Notes: generated by a model from the letters alone, not told the origin. A DNA stretch of 64,000 nucleotides from Xanthobacteraceae bacterium (GCA_022844205.1 JALHMF010000010.1:1-64000), one strand, 5' to 3'. Shown: positions 10,168 through 19,261, counted from the stretch's first letter. Program-made: numbers and translations.

Positions 10168-10329
10168 ATGCGCTGTATTCCCTGTTTCCGTGCTCGCCGC
10201 CTGCTTGCCACCGCGACTGGCGTTACGATGGCGTCGCTCCATCCATCGATTGCCGATGCAACTGCGACCAGCGGTGTCCGCCTCGATCATCAGGAGCGCT
10301 TCGACTGGTACGGGCGAGAGCCTGGCTGA
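10168..10329 (+). CDS. Possible small exported protein
   Basis: A 53-codon frame, MRCIPCFRARRLL..., with a basic start, a moderately hydrophobic stretch and SIADA that could be a signal-peptide cleavage site. It lies 36 bases before the lysR start on the same strand. No strong ribosome site and no recognised homology. It could equally be a chance frame in GC-rich sequence. Confidence 0.3.
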   Translation: MRCIPCFRARRLLATATGVTMASLHPSIADATATSGVRLDHQERFDWYGREPG

Positions 10330-10365
10330 CAAGATTTTCCGTCCACGGGCCGCTAAAATGGTTCC

Positions 10366-11235
10366 GTGGCCCGGGCTGACAATCTCGACTGGAACGATCT
10401 GTGCTATTTCCTCGCGGCTGTGCGGGCGCATTCGCTTGCGGCTGCAGCACGTGAGCTGGGCGTCAAACATACGACGGTGGGACGGCGGCTGACCGAACTG
10501 GAGCGCGCGCTGGGAGGGGCCCTGTTTTTCCGCGGTGCCGACGGGCTGAAGCTGACGGCGCTCGGCAAGAAGCTCGTGCCCGCCGCCGAACAGATCGAGC
10601 GCAACGTGCAATCAATCCGCACGCAGGCGAGCGCGCATGTCGCCAGCGTACGCATTGCGGTGCCGTCGGGCTTCGTGAACCTGTTCACGCCGCATCTGCC
10701 GAAATTCCGCAAGAGCCATCCGGGCGTCGTTCTGGATTTTCTGAGCGGCAGCAAAAAAGTCGATCTGCTCAAGGGCGACGCCGAACTGGCGCTGCGCGCG
10801 GGCGCGCCCGGCGAGGACGCGTTGATGACGCGCAAGGCGGGTGAGATCGAATGGTCGCTCTATGCCTCGCCGAAATATCTCGCGCGCAATCCGTTGCGAA
10901 ACGGACGCAATCTCTCCGGGCATCAGCTTATCGGGTTCGATGCGAGTCTGTCGGGCACGCCCGCCGCGCGGTGGCTCGCGGACAACGGGAAGGATGCCAG
11001 CGTTGAAATCCGGCATCGCGAAGTGGTGGACATGGTGGCGTCGGCGGCAGGCGGGCTTGGCGTTGCGATCCTGCCTTGCGCCTACGGAGACAATGACGTG
11101 CGGCTGAAGCGGCTTACCGACGAAGTTATGGCGCGGACGCCGCTTTCGCTCGTGTACCGGCGCGATGCGACGCTTGCGGGGCCGGTGCGCGCGGCCATGA
11201 ATTTCATCATTGAAGTGATGCGCGCTGCGAAGTGA
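10366..11235 (+). CDS. LysR-family transcriptional regulator
   Basis: 289 residues. An N-terminal winged helix-turn-helix (about 8-66, AARELGVKHTTVGRRLTELERALG) is followed by a periplasmic-binding-protein-like effector domain (about 90-289). LysR proteins bind as tetramers at promoters and respond to a small molecule. Start taken at GTG 10366. No divergent target gene is adjacent: upstream is dnaG on the other strand, so the regulated gene may be elsewhere. Effector unknown. Confidence 0.88.
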   Translation: MARADNLDWNDLCYFLAAVRAHSLAAAARELGVKHTTVGRRLTELERALGGALFFRGADGLKLTALGKKLVPAAEQIERNVQSIRTQASAHVASVRIAVPSGFVNLFTPHLPKFRKSHPGVVLDFLSGSKKVDLLKGDAELALRAGAPGEDALMTRKAGEIEWSLYASPKYLARNPLRNGRNLSGHQLIGFDASLSGTPAARWLADNGKDASVEIRHREVVDMVASAAGGLGVAILPCAYGDNDVRLKRLTDEVMARTPLSLVYRRDATLAGPVRAAMNFIIEVMRAAK

Positions 11236-11238
11236 ATC

Positions 11239-11263
11239 GCGCGCGGAGGGATGCTCCGCGCGC
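11239..11263. terminator. Strong hairpin between convergent genes
   Basis: Perfect 10-bp arms GCGCGCGGAG and CTCCGCGCGC with a five-base loop lie between the lysR stop and the stop of the 11280-11582 gene. There is little T-run on either side, so termination strength is uncertain, but position suggests a shared terminator. Confidence 0.55.
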
Positions 11264-11279
11264 AGGTGTTTCACGCCGA

Positions 11280-11582
11280 TCAGTTGCGCGACGGGTGCTG
11301 CTGCTGGCCGTTGGTCTTGAAGGTGGTCGCCTGGCCGCGCGGGGGCGTCGGCAGATGCACCTTTTTCTTGTGCTCGCTCTCACACTGGCTGGCGCCGTTG
11401 TCGAAGCAGGCGGAGATGGCGTCGTCGCTCTTCTTCTTGTTGCAGGCCGCGACAACGGAGTCGATGCACTTGCTGAGAGCGGTTTCGCCGGCGGCGGCCC
11501 GCACTGTCGACGGCTGCATCGCAGTGTAACCGGCGACAAGCGCGAGGGCGGCGGCAAACACAAAGGCGTAGTTCTTCTTCAT
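11280..11582 (-). CDS. Small secreted cysteine-containing protein
   Basis: 100 residues with a Sec signal peptide (MKKNYAFVFAAALALVAGY..., cleavage near VRAAA). The mature part has four cysteines (KCID, AACNKK, ACFD, QCES), likely paired in the periplasm, then a Lys/Pro/Gln-rich tail. AGGAG lies eight bases before the ATG, which decides this start over longer ones. No family recognised. Single gene, convergent with lysR. Confidence 0.72.
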   Translation of the reverse strand: MKKNYAFVFAAALALVAGYTAMQPSTVRAAAGETALSKCIDSVVAACNKKKSDDAISACFDNGASQCESEHKKKVHLPTPPRGQATTFKTNGQQQHPSRN

Positions 11583-11714
11583 GGCTTCACTCCTGTTCTG
11601 CGGAGTTTGAGGGGATAGGGGTCCGCATCGACGCGGATATGATCCCGCCGCCCGTTGCCGTCGATTGGCGATCTGCGTGCAGGGTTGTGCAAATTTGCAC
11701 ATTAAAAATAAGAA

Positions 11715-11749
11715 TTGACTTAATTAAGTAACAACTTATATTACTGCCC
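11715..11749 (+). promoter_or_regulatory. Promoter and likely ArsR operator; near-leaderless transcript
   Basis: TTGACT (11715-11720), a 16-base spacer and TATATT (11737-11742) form a good sigma-70 promoter. The predicted transcript start falls at or within a few bases of the ATG at 11750, leaving no room for a ribosome site. AAGTaacaACTT inside the spacer is a dyad that the encoded ArsR repressor could bind to control itself. Confidence 0.6.
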
Positions 11750-12073
11750 ATGTACGCCCTGACCGCCCTTGCCGACCCGACCCGCCAGCGCATCGTGGAG
11801 ATGCTCGCCTCGCACGAATTGCCGATGGGCGAGATCGCCTCGAAATTCGACATGAGCCCGCCCGCGATCTCGCAGCATCTGAAAGTGCTGCGCGACGCCA
11901 AGCTCGTGACCGTGCGGGCGGATGCGCAAAAGCGGCTCTATTCGCTGAACAAGGATGGCTTCGAGGAAATGGACGAGTGGCTCCAGCGCATCCGCCGTTA
12001 CTGGAACAAGCGTCTCGATGCGCTGGAAAAACTTCTCCGTGAAGATGACAAAGCAGCAGGAAGGAAAAAGTGA
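11750..12073 (+). CDS. ArsR-family winged-helix repressor
   Basis: 107 residues; begins MYALTALADPTRQRIVEML, only a few residues ahead of the usual ALADPTR start of this family. Helix-turn-helix at about 27-60 (GEIASKFDMSPPAISQHLKVL) and wing around VRADAQKRLYSL. No Cys metal site, so it belongs to the SdpR-like/AHSA1-associated group, not the metal sensors. Its stop overlaps the start of the SRPBCC gene by one base, the common pairing in which the regulator controls its START-fold neighbour. Probably autoregulated through the dyad in its promoter. Confidence 0.9.
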   Translation: MYALTALADPTRQRIVEMLASHELPMGEIASKFDMSPPAISQHLKVLRDAKLVTVRADAQKRLYSLNKDGFEEMDEWLQRIRRYWNKRLDALEKLLREDDKAAGRKK

Positions 12074-12612
12074 TGAGTAAACTTCTGGAAAAAGACGGCG
12101 TTCTGCTCGACGCTAGCACGATCCGCTTCGAGCGGTTGCTTCCCGGCCCGATCGAACGGGTGTGGGCCTATCTGACGGAATCCGACAAACGCAAACAATG
12201 GTTTGCCGCCGGCGACTACGAGCTGAAGAAGGGCGGCAAGGCGCACTTGTTCTTTCAGCACAGGAACATTTCCAAACCCGGAACGCAGGCGCCGGAGCAA
12301 TACAGAAAGATGCACGAGGAAGGCCACAGCTGGGACGGCAAGATCCTCGACATCGATCCGCCGCGCATGCTCAGCATGACCTTCGGCGAGCATTCCGAGG
12401 TTACCTACGAACTCACCGGACAATCCAACGGCGAAGTGCTGCTTACGCTGACGCATCGGAAGCTTACCGCGGGCGACCTGAAGAACGTCTCGCCCGGCTG
12501 GCATGCGCATCTGGCGATTCTCAGCGATGTGCTCAACAACCGCCGCGACACGGATTTCTGGGCGCTGTGGCAGGAATTGCACAAGCATTACGGCGAGAAG
12601 TTCGCGAAGTGA
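12073..12612 (+). CDS. SRPBCC/AHSA1-family protein
   Basis: 179 residues from the ATG at 12073 (a GTG one codon earlier is possible), with AGGAAGG eight bases upstream. It has the Aha1-C-terminal/START-like fold: RLLPGPIERVWAYLTESDKRKQWF at the front, a beta-sheet core, and a long final helix. Members bind hydrophobic ligands in a cavity; none here is known. Overlapping stop/start with the ArsR gene shows translational coupling. Confidence 0.85.
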   Translation: MSKLLEKDGVLLDASTIRFERLLPGPIERVWAYLTESDKRKQWFAAGDYELKKGGKAHLFFQHRNISKPGTQAPEQYRKMHEEGHSWDGKILDIDPPRMLSMTFGEHSEVTYELTGQSNGEVLLTLTHRKLTAGDLKNVSPGWHAHLAILSDVLNNRRDTDFWALWQELHKHYGEKFAK

Positions 12613-12712
12613 CCCTCGCAATGACGCAAATTCCGGGCTGAAATGCCCGGAACCTTGCGCTATTTACGTCATGTTTCGCCGTTATGAATCCGGCAAACAA
12701 AAGGAGACGGCC

Positions 12713-13246
12713 ATGATCAAGAAAATCCTGATTGGCATTGCTGCCGTCATCGTGCTCTTTGCCGCCTATATCGCGCTGCTGGCGCCGGACGTTTATTTCG
12801 AGCGGACGGTGACCATCGCCGCACCCGCACCCGTTGTGTTCGAGCAGGTCAACGATTTCCGCAAATGGGAGGCGTGGTCGCCTTGGGCGAAGCTCGATCC
12901 AAATTCGAAGGCGGAATTTTCCGGTCCGCCCGCGGGCGTGGGAACGGCGATGAAATGGTCCGGCAACGACAAAGTCGGCGAGGGAAAAATGACCCTCATT
13001 GAAAGCAAACCGGCCGAGCGCATCAACATCCGCGTCGATTTCGTCAAGCCGTTTGAAGGCACGAGCAATTCGCAATTTTTCTTCAAGCCTGCGGGCAATC
13101 AGACGCAGGTGACATGGGCGATCACCGGCGAGAATAATTTCATCGGCCGCGCCATGTGCCTTGTCTTCAACATGCAGAAGGAAATGCAGGAGACAATGGA
13201 CAAGGGCCTGTCTTCGATGAAGCAGGTGGCGGAAAAGGCGAAGTGA
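12713..13246 (+). CDS. Membrane-anchored SRPBCC-family protein
   Basis: 177 residues: an N-terminal membrane segment (about 4-24), then a START/polyketide-cyclase-like domain (FERTVTIAAPAPVVFEQVNDFRKWEAWSPW). AAAAGGAGA lies just before the ATG, which decides the start. It follows the other SRPBCC gene by 100 bases and may share its transcript. The domain would face the periplasm. Ligand unknown. Confidence 0.85.
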   Translation: MIKKILIGIAAVIVLFAAYIALLAPDVYFERTVTIAAPAPVVFEQVNDFRKWEAWSPWAKLDPNSKAEFSGPPAGVGTAMKWSGNDKVGEGKMTLIESKPAERINIRVDFVKPFEGTSNSQFFFKPAGNQTQVTWAITGENNFIGRAMCLVFNMQKEMQETMDKGLSSMKQVAEKAK

Positions 13247-13256
13247 GCGAAGCCGA

Positions 13257-13452
13257 ATTCGTCATCGTCCGCCAACGGGTCCGCGCGAAGCGCGGCCCGA
13301 TGACAGGCTCCAGCGGACGATCCGGTAAACGCAAAGGCCAATTATTTTGCGCGGTGCTTATTGGATTCCCCGCTTTCGCGGGGGATGACAGGTACTTCGT
13401 GACGAAGAAATTAAATGCAGTTTACTGGATCCCCGCTTTGCGGGGATGACCT
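13257..13452. repeat. Palindromic repeats of the GTCATCCCCGCGAAAGCGGGG family
   Basis: Three partial copies in a row: CGTCATCGTCCG...GGACGATCC at 13262-13322, GGATTCCCCGCTTTCGCGGGGGATGACAG (about 13362-13391) and GGATCCCCGCTTTGCGGGGATGACC (about 13428-13452). Family B in this annotation; other copies near 16202, 27144, 30131, 31289, 32912, 43976 and 58919. Confidence 0.8.
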
Positions 13453-13464
13453 CGCTACGCTCGG

Positions 13465-13917
13465 TTATTTCGACAGCGCCGCCTTCACCATGCCGCTGGC
13501 CTTGCCGAAATCCATCTGGCCCGCGTATTTGCCCTTTAGCGCGGCGATGACCTTGCCCATGTCCTTCATGCCGGCGGCGCTTGTCTCGGAAATCGCGGCG
13601 GCGATGGCGGCGTTCACGTCGGCATCGGACATCTGCGCGGGGAGAAACTCCTGGATGATCGCGATCTCGCCGCGCTCCTGATCCGCGAGTTCCTTGCGGC
13701 CGCCCTTGTCGTACAGCTCGACCGATTCCTGCCGCTGCTTGATCATCTTCTGCATGAGGCCCATCAGCGCCTCGTCGTCGATCGTCTTGTTCGAGGTGCG
13801 GGCCTCGATCTCGGCGTTCTTGATCGCCGCGTTGATGAGACGCACCGTCGAAAGCCGCAGCTTGTCGCCCGACTTCATCGCTTCCTTCATCGAGTTGTTG
13901 ATCTTTTCCCGGAGCAC
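13465..13917 (-). CDS. GatB/YqeY domain protein
   Basis: 150 residues matching the length and features of the YqeY family: MLREKINNSMKEAMKSGDKLRLSTVRLI at the N-terminus and LPAQMSD...DMGKVIAALKGKYAGQMDFGKAS at the C-terminus, the helical tail domain also found in GatB amidotransferase. Thought to bind tRNA or aminoacyl-tRNA, but its cellular role is not settled. Divergent from carA with 48 bases between, so their promoters must overlap. Confidence 0.93.
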   Translation of the reverse strand: MLREKINNSMKEAMKSGDKLRLSTVRLINAAIKNAEIEARTSNKTIDDEALMGLMQKMIKQRQESVELYDKGGRKELADQERGEIAIIQEFLPAQMSDADVNAAIAAAISETSAAGMKDMGKVIAALKGKYAGQMDFGKASGMVKAALSK

Positions 13918-13965
13918 GGCACGGCCTCTTTGACGGCGGTATGACTCGCGCTATGTAAGCCGCTT

Positions 13966-15153
13966 ATGACCACCAAACAAGACGATTCCGGCTGGGCGGA
14001 GCACGCCCCCACGGCCCTGCTCGTGCTCGCCGACGGCACGGTGCTGGAAGGCTTCGGCCTCGGTGCCCCCGGCCAAGCGGTGGGCGAGGTCTGCTTCAAC
14101 ACAGCGATGACTGGCTATCAGGAAATCCTGACCGACCCGTCCTATGCCGGGCAGATCATCACCTTCACGTTTCCGCACATCGGAAACGTCGGCACCAACG
14201 ACGAAGACATCGAGATGGTGAACATGGCCGCGGCCACCGGCGCGCGCGGCGTGGTGCTGCACACCGACATCACCGACCCGTCCAATTACAGATCGACCCG
14301 GCATCTCGATGCCTGGCTGAAGGCACGCGGCATCATCGGGCTTGCGGGCATCGATACGCGGGCGCTGACCGCGATGATCCGCGACAAGGGCATGCCGAAC
14401 GCGGTAATCGCGTTCGCGCCGGACGGCAACTTCGATCTGGCGGCCCTCAAGAAGGAAGCGGCGGCGTGGCCGGGCCTCGTCGGCATGGATCTCGTGCCGA
14501 TGGTGACGACCGGCCAGCGCTACACCTGGGACGAACTGCCGTGGGAATGGGAAAAGGGTTACCAGCGCGCGACCGACGGCAAATATAATGTGGTCGCGAT
14601 CGACTACGGCGTGAAGCGGAACATTCTCCGGTTGCTCGCGGGCAATGGCTGCAAGGTGACGGTCGTTCCCGCGACGACTTCCGCCGAGGACATTCTCGCG
14701 CTGAAGCCGGATGGCGTGTTTCTCTCGAACGGCCCCGGCGATCCGGCGGAGACGGGGAAATATGCGGTGCCGGTGATCCGGAAGCTGATCGATTCCGGCA
14801 CGCCTACTTTCGGCATTTGTCTCGGACACCAGATGCTGGGGATCGCGCTTGGAGCCAAGACGATGAAGATGCATCAGGGCCATCACGGTGCCAATCACCC
14901 CGTCAAAGATCTCACAACTGGCAAGGTGGAAATCACCTCGATGAACCACGGCTTTGCCGTGGATCGCGACTCGCTGCCGAAGGATGCCGAGGAAACGCAT
15001 GTCTCGTTGTTCGACGGTTCGAACGCGGGCTTGCAGCTCAAGGGCAAGCCGGTGTTCTCGGTGCAGTATCATCCGGAAGCCTCACCCGGCCCGCGCGACT
15101 CGCGGTATCTGTTCGAGCGCTTTGTCGGGCTGATGGAGAAGCGGAAGGGTTAG
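13966..15153 (+). CDS. carA: Carbamoyl-phosphate synthase small subunit
   Basis: 395 residues; hydrolyses glutamine and passes ammonia to CarB for arginine and pyrimidine synthesis. N-terminal CPSase small-chain domain (about 10-160) and class I glutamine amidotransferase domain (about 200-395) with nucleophile C285 in GICLGHQ and catalytic H369/E371 in YHPEASPGP. Unusually for textbook carAB, carB lies 5 kb further on, with four unrelated genes in between on the same strand. Confidence 0.97.
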   Translation: MTTKQDDSGWAEHAPTALLVLADGTVLEGFGLGAPGQAVGEVCFNTAMTGYQEILTDPSYAGQIITFTFPHIGNVGTNDEDIEMVNMAAATGARGVVLHTDITDPSNYRSTRHLDAWLKARGIIGLAGIDTRALTAMIRDKGMPNAVIAFAPDGNFDLAALKKEAAAWPGLVGMDLVPMVTTGQRYTWDELPWEWEKGYQRATDGKYNVVAIDYGVKRNILRLLAGNGCKVTVVPATTSAEDILALKPDGVFLSNGPGDPAETGKYAVPVIRKLIDSGTPTFGICLGHQMLGIALGAKTMKMHQGHHGANHPVKDLTTGKVEITSMNHGFAVDRDSLPKDAEETHVSLFDGSNAGLQLKGKPVFSVQYHPEASPGPRDSRYLFERFVGLMEKRKG

Positions 15154-15187
15154 TATCCCCCGACAGCAGCAGGAATTTCATGCGCAT

Positions 15188-15350
15188 ACTCCGCCTCATC
15201 CTGAGGAGCCGCGCCCATGTCGGGTTTACCCGACATGGGTTTTTAACATTCGCAAGTCGGCTAGAGCCGACTTGCGTGTGCGGCGTCTCGAAGGATGGGC
15301 GGCCCATGCTTCGAGACGCGCAGCTTTGCTGCGCTCCTCAGCATGAGGCC
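15188..15350. repeat. Full composite palindromic element between carA and the hydrolase gene
   Basis: The best-preserved copy of family A: outer CCGCCTCATCCTGAGGAG and CTCCTCAGCATGAGG, inner hairpin ATGTCGGG-ttta-CCCGACAT, a GGTTTTTAA spacer, hairpin GCAAGTCGG/CCGACTTGC, then CTCGAAGGATGGGC...CCCATGCTTCGAG. It overlaps the proposed start of the next gene. Confidence 0.88.
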
Positions 15351-16199
15351 GGTTTGGCGCTTTTGCTTGCCTTGCTGTTTTGTTTTCTTTCGTATCCCGC
15401 TCTGGCCCAACGTGCACTCGAACTTCCTACGCATGCCACACCGCTTCCCGATCTGCCGCGCATGGGCCTGCACAAGCCGGACGGACCGGGGCCGTTTCCG
15501 GCGCTCATCCTGCATCATCAATGCTACGGCCTCGTCTCGCCGAACTGGAGCAACCGCTCCATCGTGCGCGCCGCGAGGGATGCGCTGGCGCGCGGCTATG
15601 CGGTGCTGATCCTCGACAGCCTGCGGCCGCGCGGCGCGCAATCGGTTTGCGCGGGTTCCAAGGGCGGGGTGAATTTCGCGCAAGGCATTGCCGACATCGC
15701 GCAGGCAGCAAAGCATCTTCAGACATTCCCGTTCATCGATTCAAAACGCATCGCGCATGTGGGATTCTCATGGGGCGCGATGGTCGGGTTGCTGTCGGCG
15801 AGCAAGTCGGCATCCGCGCAGCCGGAGAATCCGGTCGCGGCCTATGTCGCCCTCTATCCGGGCTGCTACACGATCCGCACGCTGTCGGGCGACGGATACG
15901 AGATCGTGCGCCCCGACATTGCGCGACCTGCGCTGGTTTTGATGGGCGGCGAGGACACCGAAACGCCGGCGAGCGATTGTCTGCCGAAACTAGAAGCCGC
16001 CAAGGCCAAAGGCGCGCCGTTCGAATGGCATCTCTTTTCCCGCGCCACGCATTGCTGGGACTGTTCGCAGGCGGATGGTTTGCGTAAAGAACCGGTGCGT
16101 GGCGGCGTCAGCGTCTATCGCTACGACCCGGCGGTGACGAAAGAAGCCGGCGAGCGGATGTTTGATTTTCTGGAAAGTGTTTGGGCAAAACGCCAATAA
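15306..16199 (+). CDS. Secreted dienelactone-hydrolase-like alpha/beta hydrolase
   Basis: 297 residues from ATG 15306; signal peptide core LALLLALLFCFLSYPALA. Hydrolase features: S155 in GFSWGAM, D217 in GGEDTETP, H249 in SRATHC. DLH enzymes proper have Cys at the elbow; here it is Ser, so an esterase is more likely. The ATG and first 16 codons come from the palindromic repeat that runs to 15350. A TTG at 15354, with GAGG (repeat-derived) before it, gives a cleaner signal peptide and may be the true start. Either way the start signals are supplied by the repeat. Confidence 0.8.
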   Translation: MLRDAQLCCAPQHEAGLALLLALLFCFLSYPALAQRALELPTHATPLPDLPRMGLHKPDGPGPFPALILHHQCYGLVSPNWSNRSIVRAARDALARGYAVLILDSLRPRGAQSVCAGSKGGVNFAQGIADIAQAAKHLQTFPFIDSKRIAHVGFSWGAMVGLLSASKSASAQPENPVAAYVALYPGCYTIRTLSGDGYEIVRPDIARPALVLMGGEDTETPASDCLPKLEAAKAKGAPFEWHLFSRATHCWDCSQADGLRKEPVRGGVSVYRYDPAVTKEAGERMFDFLESVWAKRQ

Positions 16200-16201
16200 C
16201 G

Positions 16202-16296
16202 CCGTCATCGTCCGCGAAAGTGGACGATCCAGTACGCACGGCGCCAATGGTTGATTCATTGAGTACTGGATTCCCCGCTTTCGCGGGGAATGACAG
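16202..16296. repeat. Family B palindromic repeat
   Basis: GTCATCGTCCGCGAAAGTGG...GGACGATCCAGTAC at the left and GTACTGGATTCCCCGCTTTC...GGGGAATGACAG at the right, forming a long imperfect inverted repeat between the hydrolase and the membrane protein gene. Confidence 0.8.
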
Positions 16297-16351
16297 ATCG
16301 GGGTGTTTCGCTCGGCTCGCCCGGGGAGCGTCGCCTTGGTAGGATGCCGGG

Positions 16352-16864
16352 ATGCTCGACCGCTTCCTCGATTTTCTCGTATCCGCGATGAACATGACCC
16401 AGAAGAACTGGGAGCGTCATGCCAATCCGTGGAGCGTGTGGACGCGGGTGGCGACGTTTCCGTTTTTATTGCTGGCGCTCTGGAGCATTCACTGGATCGG
16501 CTGGTGGTCGCTCGCCCCGATCGGAATCATCGCGATCTGGCTCTGGCTCAACCCGCGCGTGTTCCCGCCGCCGGCAAGCACGAAAAGCTGGGCGGCGCGC
16601 GCGGTGATGGGCGAACGCATCTACATTATGCGCGTGATCCGGCCGATCCCGGTCTATCATTCCAACGCCGCGCAGATTCTTTCCATTGGTTCGGCGGTTG
16701 GTGCCCTGTTGATAGGGGCGGGTCTGATTGCGGCCGACGTGACCGCGTTTCTGCTCGGGGGCGTAACTGCATTCCTCTGCAAAATGTGGTTTGTTGACCG
16801 GATGGTCTGGCTGTTCGACGATATGGCCCGCGAACATCCCGAATACGAGAAATGGCTGCGTTGA
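16352..16864 (+). CDS. Small integral membrane protein (DUF6653-like)
   Basis: 170 residues with about four hydrophobic segments (around 35-50, 52-68, 108-125, 128-145). The motif ERHANPWSVWTR and the C-terminal DRMVWLFDDM resemble the uncharacterised DUF6653 family, from memory and not from a search. The stop codon touches the next start (TGA then ATG), so it is co-transcribed with the transketolase-like gene. Function unknown. Confidence 0.75.
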   Translation: MLDRFLDFLVSAMNMTQKNWERHANPWSVWTRVATFPFLLLALWSIHWIGWWSLAPIGIIAIWLWLNPRVFPPPASTKSWAARAVMGERIYIMRVIRPIPVYHSNAAQILSIGSAVGALLIGAGLIAADVTAFLLGGVTAFLCKMWFVDRMVWLFDDMAREHPEYEKWLR

Positions 16865-19261
16865 ATGAACCGCGCTGAAGAACTGAACCTCCTCGCCGAA
16901 CTCGAGAAGAAAGTCCTCTGGCTCGCGAGCTGGACTATTCACAACGCGAACCATCTGCGCGAGAGCACGGACGGGCTGAAGGTCGGCGGGCATCAGGCAT
17001 CGAGTGCCTCGCTCGCGACGATCATGACCGCGCTCTATTTCCATACGCTGCGTCCGCAGGACCGGGTGGCCGTGAAGCCGCATGCGAGCCCGATCTTTCA
17101 CGCCATCCAATATCTCTTCGGTCGGCAGACAAGGGAAAAGCTCGAAAACTTTCGCGGCTACAAGGGCGCGCAAAGCTACCCGTCGCGTACCAAGGATATC
17201 GACGACGTGGATTTTTCCACGGGCTCGGTCGGTCTCGGCGTGGCGCAGACTTTGTTTGCGAGCCTGGTGCAGGATTACGTGCACGCGCACGGTATGAGCG
17301 GCGGGCAGCCCGAGGGCCGCATGATCGCGCTCGTCGGCGACGCCGAACTCGACGAAGGCAATGTGTTCGAGGCGCTGCTGGAAGGCTGGAAGCACGGGCT
17401 GCGCAACACCTGGTGGATCATCGATTACAACCGCCAGAGTCTCGATGCGGTGGTGCGCGAAGGATTGTACGAGCGCTTTGTCGAAATCTTCCGCTCGATG
17501 GGATGGGATGTGGTGATCCTGAAATACGGATCGCTGCAGCAGGCGGCGTTCAAGGAGCCCGGCGGCGACAAGCTGCGCGACTGGATCGACCGGTGCCCCA
17601 ACAACGATTACTCCGCGCTCGTGTTTCAGGGCGGTGCCGCCTGGCGCAGGCGGCTGACGGACGATCTTGGCGATCAGGGCGATGTGTCGGCGCTGATCGG
17701 CCGGCGCTCGGACGAAGAACTCGCAAAACTCATGAACAATCTCGGCGGGCATGACATTCCGACGATCGCCGATGCGTTCGACGCGGTGGACCACGACCGG
17801 CCGGTCTGTTTCCTCTGCTACACGATCAAGGGCTTCGGGCTGCCGATCGCGGGGCACAAGGACAATCACGCCGGGCTGATGACGCCGACGCAGGTGGAAG
17901 CATTGCGTGCGTCGATGAAAATCCGCGAAGGGCAGGAGTGGGAGCTGTTCGAAGGCCTCGATATCGACGCCGCCAGATTGCGTGCGTTCATCGACGGTGT
18001 GCCGTTCGGTTCGAAGAAAAACCGCCGTTTCGTTTCGCCTGCCGTACAGGTGCCGGATATTACGCCACCCGCGCAGGCTACGATCTCCACGCAGATGAGC
18101 TTCGGCCACATCCTGCATGAAATCGCGAAGGGCAGCAGCGAACTTGCGAAACACATCGTGACGACTTCGCCCGATGTGACGGTCTCGACCAATCTCGGGC
18201 CGTGGGTGAACCGGCGCGGACTGTTCGCCAAGGAGAAGATGGTGGACGTCTTCAAGCGCGAGCGAATTCCTTCCACCTTCGCGTGGGAGTACTCTCCGAA
18301 GGGCCAGCACTTCGAGCTGGGCATCGCGGAGATGAATCTCTTTCTTATTCTTTCGGCGCTCGGCCTCTCGCATTCTATCTTTGGCGTGCGGCTCATTCCG
18401 GTAGGCACGCTTTACGATCCATTCATTCAGCGCGGTCTCGATGCGCTAAATTACGCCTGCTATCAGGATGCCCGTTTCATTCTGACGGCCACACCTTCCG
18501 GCGTAACGCTCGCCCCGGAAGGGGGCGCGCACCAATCCATCGGAACGCCGCTCATTGGCATCGCGCAGGACGGGCTCGCTGCGTTCGAGCCGGCGTTCGC
18601 CGATGAACTCGCCGTCATCATGCGCTGGGCCTTCGATTACGTGCAGAAGGACGGCGAATTTGAACCCGACGAGCGCAACTGGCTGCGCGACGAGACGGGT
18701 GGTTCGGTTTACCTGCGTCTTTCGACGCGCACGGTGGAGCAGCCGCAGCGGAAGATGGATGAAGAACTGCGCCGCGAAATCGTCGACGGTGCTTACTGGA
18801 TGCGGAAGCCCGGTCCCAATGCGCAAGTGATCGTCGCCTATCAGGGCGCGATTGCGCCGGAAGCAATCCAGGCTGTCGGCATGATGGGCGAGGACCGTCG
18901 CGATGTCGGGCTGCTTGCGATCACTTCGGCGGATCGCCTGAATGCCGGGTGGACCGCGGCGCAGCGCGCCCGCGAGCGCGGGCTTGTGCATGCGCGCTCG
19001 CATATCGAGCGATTGCTTGACGAACTGCCGCCGCATTGTTGCATCGTGACGGTAATGGACGGCCATCCGGCCACGCTTGCCTGGATCGGTTCGGTGCGCG
19101 GGCATCGCGTGCGCGGACTCGGCATCGAACACTTTGGGCAAACAGGCACGCTGGCCGATGTCTATCGCCACTATGGCATCGATGCGAACGCGATTGTCGC
19201 GGCCGCGCAAAGCATCGCGCCCGGCCGGCCGATCCGTTACCTGCGCGCGCTCGGCTCATGA
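16865..19261 (+). CDS. AceE-like transketolase/pyruvate dehydrogenase E1 homologue
   Basis: 798 residues of a thiamine-diphosphate enzyme. N-terminal cofactor domain with GDAELDEGN (158-166) and DYNRQS, middle pyrimidine-binding domain with GIAEMNLF (E as cofactor base) and a C-terminal transketolase-like domain. Overall arrangement is that of homodimeric pyruvate dehydrogenase E1 (AceE), but shorter than the usual ~890 residues and without neighbouring AceF or Lpd. It may be a stand-alone transketolase or 2-oxo-acid enzyme; substrate not assignable. It directly abuts the membrane protein upstream and overlaps the methyltransferase downstream by four bases. Confidence 0.85.
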   Translation: MNRAEELNLLAELEKKVLWLASWTIHNANHLRESTDGLKVGGHQASSASLATIMTALYFHTLRPQDRVAVKPHASPIFHAIQYLFGRQTREKLENFRGYKGAQSYPSRTKDIDDVDFSTGSVGLGVAQTLFASLVQDYVHAHGMSGGQPEGRMIALVGDAELDEGNVFEALLEGWKHGLRNTWWIIDYNRQSLDAVVREGLYERFVEIFRSMGWDVVILKYGSLQQAAFKEPGGDKLRDWIDRCPNNDYSALVFQGGAAWRRRLTDDLGDQGDVSALIGRRSDEELAKLMNNLGGHDIPTIADAFDAVDHDRPVCFLCYTIKGFGLPIAGHKDNHAGLMTPTQVEALRASMKIREGQEWELFEGLDIDAARLRAFIDGVPFGSKKNRRFVSPAVQVPDITPPAQATISTQMSFGHILHEIAKGSSELAKHIVTTSPDVTVSTNLGPWVNRRGLFAKEKMVDVFKRERIPSTFAWEYSPKGQHFELGIAEMNLFLILSALGLSHSIFGVRLIPVGTLYDPFIQRGLDALNYACYQDARFILTATPSGVTLAPEGGAHQSIGTPLIGIAQDGLAAFEPAFADELAVIMRWAFDYVQKDGEFEPDERNWLRDETGGSVYLRLSTRTVEQPQRKMDEELRREIVDGAYWMRKPGPNAQVIVAYQGAIAPEAIQAVGMMGEDRRDVGLLAITSADRLNAGWTAAQRARERGLVHARSHIERLLDELPPHCCIVTVMDGHPATLAWIGSVRGHRVRGLGIEHFGQTGTLADVYRHYGIDANAIVAAAQSIAPGRPIRYLRALGS

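Noticed and set aside
13257-13452. tRNA or riboswitch candidates in hairpin-rich intergenic sequence
   Set aside because: The hairpins are copies of palindromic repeats found at many other places and lack tRNA or riboswitch signatures.
16466-18373. A 635-codon antisense frame opposite the AceE-like gene
   Set aside because: Reverse-complement shadow; the sense strand has clear ThDP motifs.
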